A stretch of 64,000 nucleotides of DNA, taken from positions 248,001 to 312,000 of the forward strand of contig JAPPAP010000025.1 of the NCBI GenBank assembly GCA_026705465.1, read 5' to 3'. Shown here in pieces: positions 34,611 to 41,323 of the stretch (within the stretch, counting starts at the first letter, position 1; every line of letters starts with the position of its first letter). The notes under the pieces are model-generated. The model worked only from the letters and a program-made list of their open reading frames with translations, was not told where the DNA came from and did no database searches. The DNA comes from a bacterium (lineage in GTDB: Bacteria; Actinomycetota; Acidimicrobiia; Acidimicrobiales; Bin134). A program made the translations under genes and the position numbers.

Positions 34611-35201
34611 ATGACCAACCCCGCGATGTTCGAGCCCGGCAGCCCCGAGCGCGGCGCTTTTGAGATCTACAACCGGCTTCTGAAAAACCGAATCGTGTTT
34701 CTCGGAACCGACGTGAACGACGACATTGCCAACTACATCACCGCTCAGCTTCTGTACTTAGAGGGCGAGGATTCCGAAAAGGACATCTGGCTCTACATCA
34801 ACTCCCCAGGCGGGTCGGTCACCTCAGGCATGGCCATCTACGACACCATGCAGTTCATTACCCCTGATGTGGGGACCATATGCATGGGCTTGGGGGCCTC
34901 AATGGGCCAGTTCCTGCTGTGCGCCGGAGCGCCTGGCAAGCGCTATGCCCTGCCCCACGCTCGGATCATGATGCACCAGCCCTCGGGCGGCGTTCGAGGC
35001 CAAGCCACCGACATCGCCATCCAAGCCGAGCAACATGCCTATGTGAAGTCGCTGCTGGCCGAGCGCATTGCCACCCATACCGGGCAGTCGGTGGAGCAAG
35101 TGGAGGCCGACTCCGACCGCGACCGCTGGTTCACCGCCGAAGAGGCCAAGCAATACGGCATCATCGACCACGTGATCGTCAAGCGCGGCGAGATGCTCTG
35201 A
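34611..35201 (+). CDS. clpP: ATP-dependent Clp protease proteolytic subunit
   Basis: A 196-residue ClpP with catalytic S97 ([11 protein letters not shown]), H122 (MMHQPSGG) and an aspartate in [13 protein letters not shown] near residue 170. The oxyanion segment is [18 protein letters not shown]. It forms the proteolytic chamber used with ClpX or ClpC. Actinobacteria usually carry two adjacent clpP genes followed by clpX; here a single clpP stands alone, so a second copy would have to be elsewhere. It is transcribed from its own leaderless-type promoter and is convergent with the lipoprotein gene. Confidence 0.96.
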   Translation: MTNPAMFEPGSPERGAFEIYNRLLKNRIVFLGTDVNDDIANYITAQLLYLEGEDSEKDIWLYINSPGGSVTSGMAIYDTMQFITPDVGTICMGLGASMGQFLLCAGAPGKRYALPHARIMMHQPSGGVRGQATDIAIQAEQHAYVKSLLAERIATHTGQSVEQVEADSDRDRWFTAEEAKQYGIIDHVIVKRGEML

Positions 35202-35218
35202 GGAAGCTCGGCCCTCAA

Positions 35219-35692
35219 CTAGCCCCGCACGTCCAACCTCACCTCGCCGGGGATCTTGTCGGGGTCGACGAATACCACCGGGCTGTCCCATTCCAATCTC
35301 AAACCGCAATGCCTTGCTGAGTACCTGGCCAATTCAGTGGCGGCGGTTTCGCTTTGCTTCAGCTGCTCCGCGTCGAGCGTTGAGCCTTCTGGGTTATCGA
35401 ATGCCTCGATGACGAGGCTCGCGGTCTCGTTGATGATGGCTAGCGACGGCTCAATCTCAAGCGGTGCCACCTGGCGTATGTCTTCAAGCTCGCCGACCAC
35501 CGCGGTCGCAGCGCTCGGCTCGTCGGAGTAGTCCGAAGCCAAGGTTCCCTCCGGTCCGAAGGCTGTTTTCAGTTTCTGGCAGAAGGCGCTCAAATCGGGC
35601 TGATCGTCGTCTCCGCAGGCACCGAAGCCGAGCACCAAAATTCCCAGCATCAGCGCCAGCACAGCCGCAGTCGGCCGTTGGCGTCCTCGCAT
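35219..35692 (-). CDS. Predicted small secreted lipoprotein, function unknown
   Basis: A 157-residue protein. The N-terminus has Arg residues, a hydrophobic stretch (AAVLALMLGILVLGFGA) and a lipobox-like GFGAC with the cysteine at residue 26, followed by GDDDQPD, so it is likely exported and lipid-anchored. The mature part is acidic and helical, with only two further cysteines (CQ and HC). No known domain. ATG 35692 lies 2 nt after the rpe stop codon, so it is co-transcribed with rpe; the link is probably positional. Confidence 0.7.
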   Translation of the reverse strand: MRGRQRPTAAVLALMLGILVLGFGACGDDDQPDLSAFCQKLKTAFGPEGTLASDYSDEPSAATAVVGELEDIRQVAPLEIEPSLAIINETASLVIEAFDNPEGSTLDAEQLKQSETAATELARYSARHCGLRLEWDSPVVFVDPDKIPGEVRLDVRG

Positions 35693-35694
35693 GG

Positions 35695-36366
35695 TCAACA
35701 GCCGGCGGCTGCTTCTCGCAACTCGGCGATGGCGTGGTTGAACCCCAGCTCGTCGGAGAACACCGCACTGCCGGCTACGAACACTCCGGCCCCAGCCTTG
35801 GCCGCAGCTCCGATGGTCGCTCGGCCAATGCCGCCATCCACCTCCAACTCGACCTCGTGTCCGCCTTCGTCGATCATCGCCCGGACCTCGGCCACCTTGG
35901 ACTCCATCGAGGAGATGTACGACTGGCCGCCCCAGCCGGGGTTGACCGTCATCACCAGCACCAGTCGGCACAGATCCAGTATGTGCGCTACCGCGGAGGC
36001 CGGAGTGGCCGGATTGAGGGCGACGCCGGCCTCCATGCCCAGCTCTCGGATGGCCCCCAGCGTGCGGTGCAGGTGGGGGCAGGCCTCGGCATGGACGATG
36101 AGCAGCTCGCAGCCGGCCTCGGCGTAGCGCTGGGCCAGCTCATGGGGTTCCTCAACCATCAGATGGGCCTCGAATGGCAGCGACACCAGGGGTCGGATCG
36201 AGGCGATCACGTCGGGCCCGAAGGTGAGGTTGGGAACGAATCGGCCGTCCATCACGTCCCAGTGGATGCGGTCGGCGCCGGCTTTCTCCAACTCGATGCA
36301 CTCTTCGCCCAAGCGGGCGAAATCAGCGGGCAGCACTGAAGGCGCTATGAGAACTTCAGGGGCCAT
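35695..36366 (-). CDS. rpe: Ribulose-phosphate 3-epimerase
   Basis: A 223-residue TIM-barrel enzyme with IAPSVLPADFARL at the N-terminus, metal ligands H35 and D37 in RIHWDVMDGRFVPNLTFGP, H68 in EAHLM, and MTVNPGWGGQSYI plus DGGIG for phosphate binding. It interconverts ribulose-5-phosphate and xylulose-5-phosphate in the pentose phosphate pathway. ATG 36366 is chosen since the family N-terminus starts there and TATGGT ends 6 nt upstream; the longer frame from 36420 is not supported. A lipoprotein gene follows. Confidence 0.95.
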   Translation of the reverse strand: MAPEVLIAPSVLPADFARLGEECIELEKAGADRIHWDVMDGRFVPNLTFGPDVIASIRPLVSLPFEAHLMVEEPHELAQRYAEAGCELLIVHAEACPHLHRTLGAIRELGMEAGVALNPATPASAVAHILDLCRLVLVMTVNPGWGGQSYISSMESKVAEVRAMIDEGGHEVELEVDGGIGRATIGAAAKAGAGVFVAGSAVFSDELGFNHAIAELREAAAGC

Positions 36367-36372
36367 GTCGCG

Positions 36373-36378
36373 ACCATA
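36373..36378 (-). promoter_or_regulatory. -10 box TATGGT of rpe
   Basis: TATGGT ends 6 nt before ATG 36366; a TTGTCG lies 15 nt further upstream as a possible -35. Confidence 0.45.
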
Positions 36379-36432
36379 CCCGGTGCCGGGACGCGACAAG
36401 CGCACCTTTCCCGGCTTCACCCGTCGGCCAGG

Positions 36433-37194
36433 TCAGCGCAGCATTCCGCCGTCGACGAAGACGGGACGGCCGCTCATAAATGCCGACGCGTCGCTGGCCA
36501 AGAACACCGCCGCGCCCACCAGATCTTCGGGGACGCCGAGGCGACCGAAGATGGTCTCGGCAGCCACCTGTTCTTCGAAGCGAGCCCGGGCTTCGAGGTC
36601 GCGGGGCAGGATCATGTCGGTGGCCACCGGGCCGGGAACCAGCAGGTTCACCCGCACGCGCCGGCTGGCCCACTCTCGGGCCATGGTGGTGGTCCAGTTG
36701 GCCATCGCCGCTTTGACCGCGCAGTAGGCGCCGATTCCCTCCATGGGCTGAAAGGCACCCAGCGCGCCGATGTTGATAATCGATCCGCCCCCATCGGCGG
36801 CCAGGTGGTCGAGCGCGGCTTGCGACAAAAACAGCGGCCCCTTGAGGTTCACGGCCAATATGTCGTCCAACTCTTCGGGGGTGACCCGAGTGGTGACATG
36901 AGGACGCAGTACTCCGGCGTTGTTCACCAGCACGTCGAGGCGACCGAAGCGCTCCATGGTGGCCTTGAGCAACGGCCCATGCTGGTCCAGTTGGCCGACG
37001 TCGAGTTGGGCGGCCATGGCCTCCCCACCGGCAGCGGTGATCTGGTCGGCCAGGGCCTGGCAGGCATCCAGCGTGCGACTGGCGGCCACGATCTTGGCTC
37101 CAGCCTCGGCCAGCCCCAAGGCCAGGGACTGGCCGATCCCCCGGGAGGCTCCAGTGACGATGGCCACCCGCCCGGTCAAGTCGAACCTATCCAT
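36433..37194 (-). CDS. Short-chain dehydrogenase-like protein lacking the catalytic serine
   Basis: A 253-residue classical SDR: TGASRGIG (14-21), NNAG (91-94), N116, and Y157-x3-K161 (YCAVK). The position 13 residues before the tyrosine, normally the catalytic serine, is alanine (A144 in INIGALGAF), so activity may be reduced or the substrate may supply the interaction. The C-terminus VFVDGGMLR is typical. ATG 37194 is preferred over GTG 37206 because AGGTGGAG lies 6 nt before it. It overlaps the upstream NIPSNAP-like gene by 8 nt, indicating coupling. Confidence 0.85.
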   Translation of the reverse strand: MDRFDLTGRVAIVTGASRGIGQSLALGLAEAGAKIVAASRTLDACQALADQITAAGGEAMAAQLDVGQLDQHGPLLKATMERFGRLDVLVNNAGVLRPHVTTRVTPEELDDILAVNLKGPLFLSQAALDHLAADGGGSIINIGALGAFQPMEGIGAYCAVKAAMANWTTTMAREWASRRVRVNLLVPGPVATDMILPRDLEARARFEEQVAAETIFGRLGVPEDLVGAAVFLASDASAFMSGRPVFVDGGMLR

Positions 37195-37969
37195 TGGCTT
37201 CTCCACCTAATTCTTGCGCGGCCAGCCAGTTCTCCAGGCTGGCGTCCTCCCAGTCATCGGGGCCGTACACCGTGCGGGGCAGCGGGGTCATCAAATGGGT
37301 GTCGCCGCCGGTAACGTATTCGGCCGAGCGCCGCTCCCAGGCGGTGATCCGATCATCGGGGACTCCCTCATCGCTTAGGCCCCGGGTGGTGTCGCGGTTC
37401 TGGCGGAGGGTGACGTGGGAAGCGATATCGGTAGCCCACACCATCACCACTTCGTGCTGGTTGTTGAGCACCTCATACAGCCCGGTGGGACGGTGGCCGT
37501 AGTCGGCCATGAGGGGAACCCTCTCTTGCGCCACCGCGGCCAGAAACTCCAGCGGAGTGCCGGGGCGCACGGTGAGGATCTCGTTCACAAACAGCGTGCC
37601 CTTGATTCCCGCCTCGGCGATTTCCGCGGTGCTGGGGCTGCCGGGCACGCCCCCGCACAGCCGGTCGAACCCGCCGGATCGCCACTGGGCAGCCTCGTCC
37701 CACCAGTCGCCGTAGAACGCCTTGCGCCGCTTCAGGTTGAGCCGATCGAGGTTCTTGGCCATGCCCTTCCAACCCTCCGAACCGATATCCCAGATGTTGA
37801 TCACCTGGGGCCAGCGGCCTCCGCCCGCGCCCAGGATGTAGAAGGCGCCCTGGAGTCCGAACATTTCCGGCATGCGCAGCACCGGGTCTTGCCACAGGTG
37901 CTCCATGTAGTCGTACTGGCCCTGCCCGATGATGTCGACCACCTCGTACAGGTAGAGGTCGCGGTTCAC
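37187..37969 (-). CDS. NIPSNAP-like/dimeric alpha-beta barrel protein (tentative)
   Basis: A 260-residue soluble protein that appears to contain two related halves, one starting LYLYEVVDIIGQGQYDYMEH and one starting NEILTVRPGTPLEFLAAVAQ. Each has a strand-helix pattern and a WDI or WATDI segment (VINIWDIGS, VVMVWATDI), as seen in NIPSNAP-type ferredoxin-like barrels. Function unknown. GTG 37969 has AGGAG upstream. Its stop overlaps the SDR gene and it is divergent from the Rieske oxygenase gene, placing it in a catabolic block. Confidence 0.6.
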   Translation of the reverse strand: MNRDLYLYEVVDIIGQGQYDYMEHLWQDPVLRMPEMFGLQGAFYILGAGGGRWPQVINIWDIGSEGWKGMAKNLDRLNLKRRKAFYGDWWDEAAQWRSGGFDRLCGGVPGSPSTAEIAEAGIKGTLFVNEILTVRPGTPLEFLAAVAQERVPLMADYGHRPTGLYEVLNNQHEVVMVWATDIASHVTLRQNRDTTRGLSDEGVPDDRITAWERRSAEYVTGGDTHLMTPLPRTVYGPDDWEDASLENWLAAQELGGEANG

Positions 37970-38025
37970 GCTGGGACTCCTGGGTGCCCAGTTTTGTCAT
38001 TCATCACCGTGCGACGTTACCGGCG

Positions 38026-38031
38026 TAGGCT
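38026..38031 (+). promoter_or_regulatory. -10 box TAGGCT of the Rieske oxygenase gene
   Basis: TAGGCT ends 6 nt before GTG 38038; leaderless type. Confidence 0.45.
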
Positions 38032-38037
38032 GCGGGC

Positions 38038-39180
38038 GTGCGGCGTGAAACTCAGCTGGAGCTGATCCGGGAGCTTCTGGATCACCACGCCGCGGGCACC
38101 ACGCAGCTGGCTGACGACGTGCTGGCGCTGCCCGCTGATGTCTACACCAGCGAGTCCCACTGGCAGGCGGAGCGGGAGGTGCTGTTCCGCCGCCGCCCGG
38201 TGATGGCTTGCCTGTCGGGGGCGGTGGCCTCCGCGGGTGACTACGTGTCCTTCACCGTCGGAGGGGTGCCGCTGGCGGTGGTGCGGGGCGACGACGGAAT
38301 GCTGCGGGCGTTCCGCAATGTATGTCGACACCGGGCCTCATCGGTGGTGAGCGGCTGCGGGTCGGGGGCGGCATCGCTGCGCTGCCCATTTCACGCTTGG
38401 ACCTACCGGCTCGACGGATCGCTACTTGCCCGACCCCAGGCGGGGGAGGGGTTCGCCGGGACCGACGAGTCGGAGCTCGGTCTGGTGCCGGTGCCGGTGG
38501 GGGAGGCCAGTGGGCTGGTGTTCGTGCGGCCCGAGGGCGATGAATCGGTGGACGCCGCCGGGCTGGTGGGCGACGCCGCCCAGGACCTCGAAGACTTCGC
38601 AGTGGGCGGCTACGTGCCGTTCGACCGGTGGGAGTCGAGTTGGCCCTGCAACTGGAAGCTGCTGGTGGACACGTTCTTGGAGTCGTACCACGTGTTCTCG
38701 CTGCACCGCACCACGGTGGGCAAGTACTACCTGTCCCAGCCCATGACCTATCGGGGCTATGGCCCCAACCTGCGGTTCCAAACCTGCCAGAAATCAATCC
38801 TGGAGCTGGCCGAAGCCCCCGAGGACGACTGGGATCTGCTCAGCCGGGCCACCGTGGAATACCTCATCGCCCCCAACACCATCCTGAGCCACAGCGTGGA
38901 CCACTTTGCGGTGTACCAGTTTCTGCCCACGTCGGTCGATCACACCGACGTCACCATGACCCTCTACACCCCAGAGCCGGTCACCGACCGCACCCGCCCC
39001 CACTACGAGCGCACCCTGGAGCTTCACCAGAAGGTCGGTGCCGGCGAGGACTTCCCCCAAGCAGTCAAGATCCAGCAGTCCCTGTCCTCGGGCCTGGTCA
39101 GCGAAACCCTGGTCGGCCGCCACGAGGTCGCCCTCATCCACTTCCACCAAGCCCTAGACGGACTGCTTGAGTCCGGCTAG
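38038..39180 (+). CDS. Rieske non-heme iron oxygenase, alpha subunit type
   Basis: A 380-residue protein with an N-terminal Rieske domain (C96-x-H98 in NVCRHRAS; C116-x2-H119 in CPFHAWTY) and a C-terminal catalytic domain with the iron ligands H218 and H223 in ESYHVFSLH. Enzymes of this class hydroxylate aromatic rings or demethylate small molecules and need a reductase; no reductase, ferredoxin or beta subunit is adjacent, so electrons must come from products encoded elsewhere. Its stop overlaps the convergent enoyl-CoA hydratase stop at the shared CTAG. Substrate unknown. Confidence 0.9.
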   Translation: MRRETQLELIRELLDHHAAGTTQLADDVLALPADVYTSESHWQAEREVLFRRRPVMACLSGAVASAGDYVSFTVGGVPLAVVRGDDGMLRAFRNVCRHRASSVVSGCGSGAASLRCPFHAWTYRLDGSLLARPQAGEGFAGTDESELGLVPVPVGEASGLVFVRPEGDESVDAAGLVGDAAQDLEDFAVGGYVPFDRWESSWPCNWKLLVDTFLESYHVFSLHRTTVGKYYLSQPMTYRGYGPNLRFQTCQKSILELAEAPEDDWDLLSRATVEYLIAPNTILSHSVDHFAVYQFLPTSVDHTDVTMTLYTPEPVTDRTRPHYERTLELHQKVGAGEDFPQAVKIQQSLSSGLVSETLVGRHEVALIHFHQALDGLLESG

Positions 39181-39998
39181 CTGAATTGCTCGGTTTGCCA
39201 GGCGAGGGCGGCTTTGAAGCCTTCGGTTCGGATGAGGTGGCCGAACTGTTGGGCGGCGGGGGACTGGTGGGCGATCACGTTGTGTTCGCGGGCCAGCTCC
39301 TGGGCCATGGTGTAGCCCATCAGTTCGAGGACCTTGTTGCAGATGGCCTTGTTTGCGGCAGAGATGTCGCCGGGCACGGTGGCCACCCGGCGAGCCAAGG
39401 CGTGGGTGTGCTCGGCCAGCTCATCGGTAGGCACCGCCTCCAGCACGAACCCGGCCCGGGCTGCGGTGGCGCCGTCGATCATGTCGCCGGTGAGCAGCAG
39501 GCGCTTGGCCCACTGGGGTCCGGCCAGATAGGTCCACATGTGGGTGGACGGGGAGGCCATCGACCGCACAATGGGGTAGCCGAACTGGGCGTCGTCGGCA
39601 CACACAGCCATGTCGGCGTGGAAGGCGATATCGGTGCCCACCGCCAGGCAGTAGCCCTGCACTGAGGCGATGATCGGGGTGCGCAGCCGCCACATTTCCT
39701 CGAACCGCCGGAAGGGCTCCACCAGGGCCAATTCCTGCTCGAAGGAGCGGGAGTCGTAGTCCAGGTCGATCTCGTCGGGGTCGAGGTCGATACCCGAGCA
39801 GAACACCCCGCCCGCGCCCTGAACAACAATGGCTCCGACGTCGGGAGCGGCGTCGGCCTCGGCCAGCGTGTCGAAGAACTGGCCAAGCTGGGCCATGGTC
39901 AAGGCGTTGCGCCGCTCGGGGCGGTTCAAGGTGATGTAACGCACCCGCTCCCGGTCCTCGGTGAGGATGGCGGTCTCGGTTTCTGGGGTTTCTGGCAC
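39177..39998 (-). CDS. Enoyl-CoA hydratase/isomerase family protein
   Basis: A 273-residue crotonase-fold protein with VRYITLNRPERRNALT, oxyanion-hole segment VFCSGIDLDPDEIDL, and PIIASVQGYCLAVGTDIA. GTG 39998 is preferred to the much longer open frame, which would overlap the divergent amidohydrolase gene; a TACCGT -10 box ends 7 nt before it. The family hydrates enoyl-CoAs or performs related reactions. It shares its 3' end with the Rieske oxygenase gene. Not closely similar to the hydratase at 11373. Confidence 0.87.
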   Translation of the reverse strand: MPETPETETAILTEDRERVRYITLNRPERRNALTMAQLGQFFDTLAEADAAPDVGAIVVQGAGGVFCSGIDLDPDEIDLDYDSRSFEQELALVEPFRRFEEMWRLRTPIIASVQGYCLAVGTDIAFHADMAVCADDAQFGYPIVRSMASPSTHMWTYLAGPQWAKRLLLTGDMIDGATAARAGFVLEAVPTDELAEHTHALARRVATVPGDISAANKAICNKVLELMGYTMAQELAREHNVIAHQSPAAQQFGHLIRTEGFKAALAWQTEQFS

Positions 39999-40005
39999 GG
40001 GGCCG

Positions 40006-40011
40006 ACGGTA
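40006..40011 (-). promoter_or_regulatory. -10 box TACCGT of the enoyl-CoA hydratase gene at 39177
   Basis: TACCGT ends 7 nt before GTG 39998; leaderless type. Confidence 0.42.
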
Positions 40012-40070
40012 GCGCGGCCAACAAGGGATTGAGACCGCTGTCCAAGCAGACACCGCCGAGAACACGGCGG

Positions 40071-40076
40071 TACCCT
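40071..40076 (+). promoter_or_regulatory. -10 box TACCCT of the amidohydrolase gene at 40083
   Basis: TACCCT ends 6 nt before GTG 40083, which supports that GTG over an upstream TTG. Confidence 0.45.
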
Positions 40077-40082
40077 GGTTTC

Positions 40083-41282
40083 GTGGACGACCTCGGTTAC
40101 ACCCCTTTTGACTGCGACAACCACTACTACGAGGCGGCTGACGCCTTCACCCGTCATGTGGACCCGGCCATGCACCCCCGTTGCGTGCAGTGGGCCGAGG
40201 TGAACGGCCGCCGCTACCACTTGGTGGGCGGCAAGATCAACCACGCGGTGGTGAACCCCACTTGGGATCCGATCGCCCTGCCCGGGGCCATGCACGACTA
40301 CTTCCGGGGCAACCCCGAGGGCCGGAACCCGGCCGAGATGCTGAGCAAGCGGGAGAAGCTGCCCCGCTACTACGTGGACGACCGGGACGCGAGGGTCGAG
40401 AAGGTGAACCAGCAGGGGCTTCAGTCGGTGTGGCTGTTCCCCACGCTGGGTGTTCTCTATGAAGAGCTCGTCAAAGAGGACATCGAAGCGGTGTGCGCTC
40501 TGTTCGGCGGGTTCAACCGCTGGCTGGACGAGCAGTGGGGCTTCGCCTACCGCGACACCATCTTTGCCGCTCCCTACATTGCTTTAGGCGATGTTGACTG
40601 GGCTTGCCAGGAGCTGGAGTGGGCCATCGACAAAGGCGCCCGCACCATCGTGATGCGACCGGCCGCGGTATGGACCGCCGATGGATTCATGTCGCCGGCC
40701 GACGAGCACTTCGACCCGTTCTGGGCCCGAGTCAACGAGTCCGGCATATGCGCGGTGGTCCACGCCGGCGACAGCGGCTACACCACCCATGGCTACGACG
40801 TGGATGGATTTCATTCGGCGGGGATAGGTCAAAGGCGCAAATTCAAGCCCACCATCAAGGCCTACAACATCGAGCGGGCCGCCTACGACTACTTGATTAC
40901 TCTGGCGCTGGAAAAGCTGTTCGAGCGATTCACCAACCTGCGCATCGCCTCGGTGGAGAACGGCTCGCAATTCTTGGGCGACATGTTCCGCAAGCTGGAT
41001 CAGGCCACCCACAAGAGCATCGGCTGGTTCAAGGAGGACCCGTCGGAGCTGTTCCGCCAGCACGTGTGGATCAACCCCTTCTGGGAGGACGACGTGGCCG
41101 AGGTGGTCCACTACATGGGTTCCGACCGGGTGATCTTCGGCAGCGATTGGCCCCACATCGAGGGCATGCCCCAGCCCCTCGACTACCTGGTCGAGCTCAA
41201 GGACAAAGGCTTCGACGACGCCATCAAGAAGAAGATCCTGCTCGACAACGTCACCGAGCTGAACCAACTGCAACCGGCCTGA
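40083..41282 (+). CDS. Amidohydrolase-2 family protein
   Basis: A 399-residue protein. The N-terminal metal motif is FDCDNHYYEAADAF (D10, D12, H14) and a C-terminal IFGSDWPHIEGM carries the last ligand region. As in the protein at 333-1619 the family includes decarboxylases and hydrolases of cyclic compounds. An upstream in-frame TTG at 40029 exists, but the family N-terminus and a leaderless-type promoter favour GTG 40083. It is divergent from the enoyl-CoA hydratase and convergent with aceE. It completes a block of Rieske oxygenase, hydratase and amidohydrolase. Confidence 0.86.
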   Translation: MDDLGYTPFDCDNHYYEAADAFTRHVDPAMHPRCVQWAEVNGRRYHLVGGKINHAVVNPTWDPIALPGAMHDYFRGNPEGRNPAEMLSKREKLPRYYVDDRDARVEKVNQQGLQSVWLFPTLGVLYEELVKEDIEAVCALFGGFNRWLDEQWGFAYRDTIFAAPYIALGDVDWACQELEWAIDKGARTIVMRPAAVWTADGFMSPADEHFDPFWARVNESGICAVVHAGDSGYTTHGYDVDGFHSAGIGQRRKFKPTIKAYNIERAAYDYLITLALEKLFERFTNLRIASVENGSQFLGDMFRKLDQATHKSIGWFKEDPSELFRQHVWINPFWEDDVAEVVHYMGSDRVIFGSDWPHIEGMPQPLDYLVELKDKGFDDAIKKKILLDNVTELNQLQPA

Positions 41283-41323
41283 CGCTGGCCTCAAGCCAAC
41301 AGGCGCCCATCGGCGCCACCTCG

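Noticed and set aside
39999-40295. N-terminal extension of the enoyl-CoA hydratase
   Set aside because: It would overlap the first 70 codons of the divergent amidohydrolase; the family start at GTG 39998 has its own promoter.
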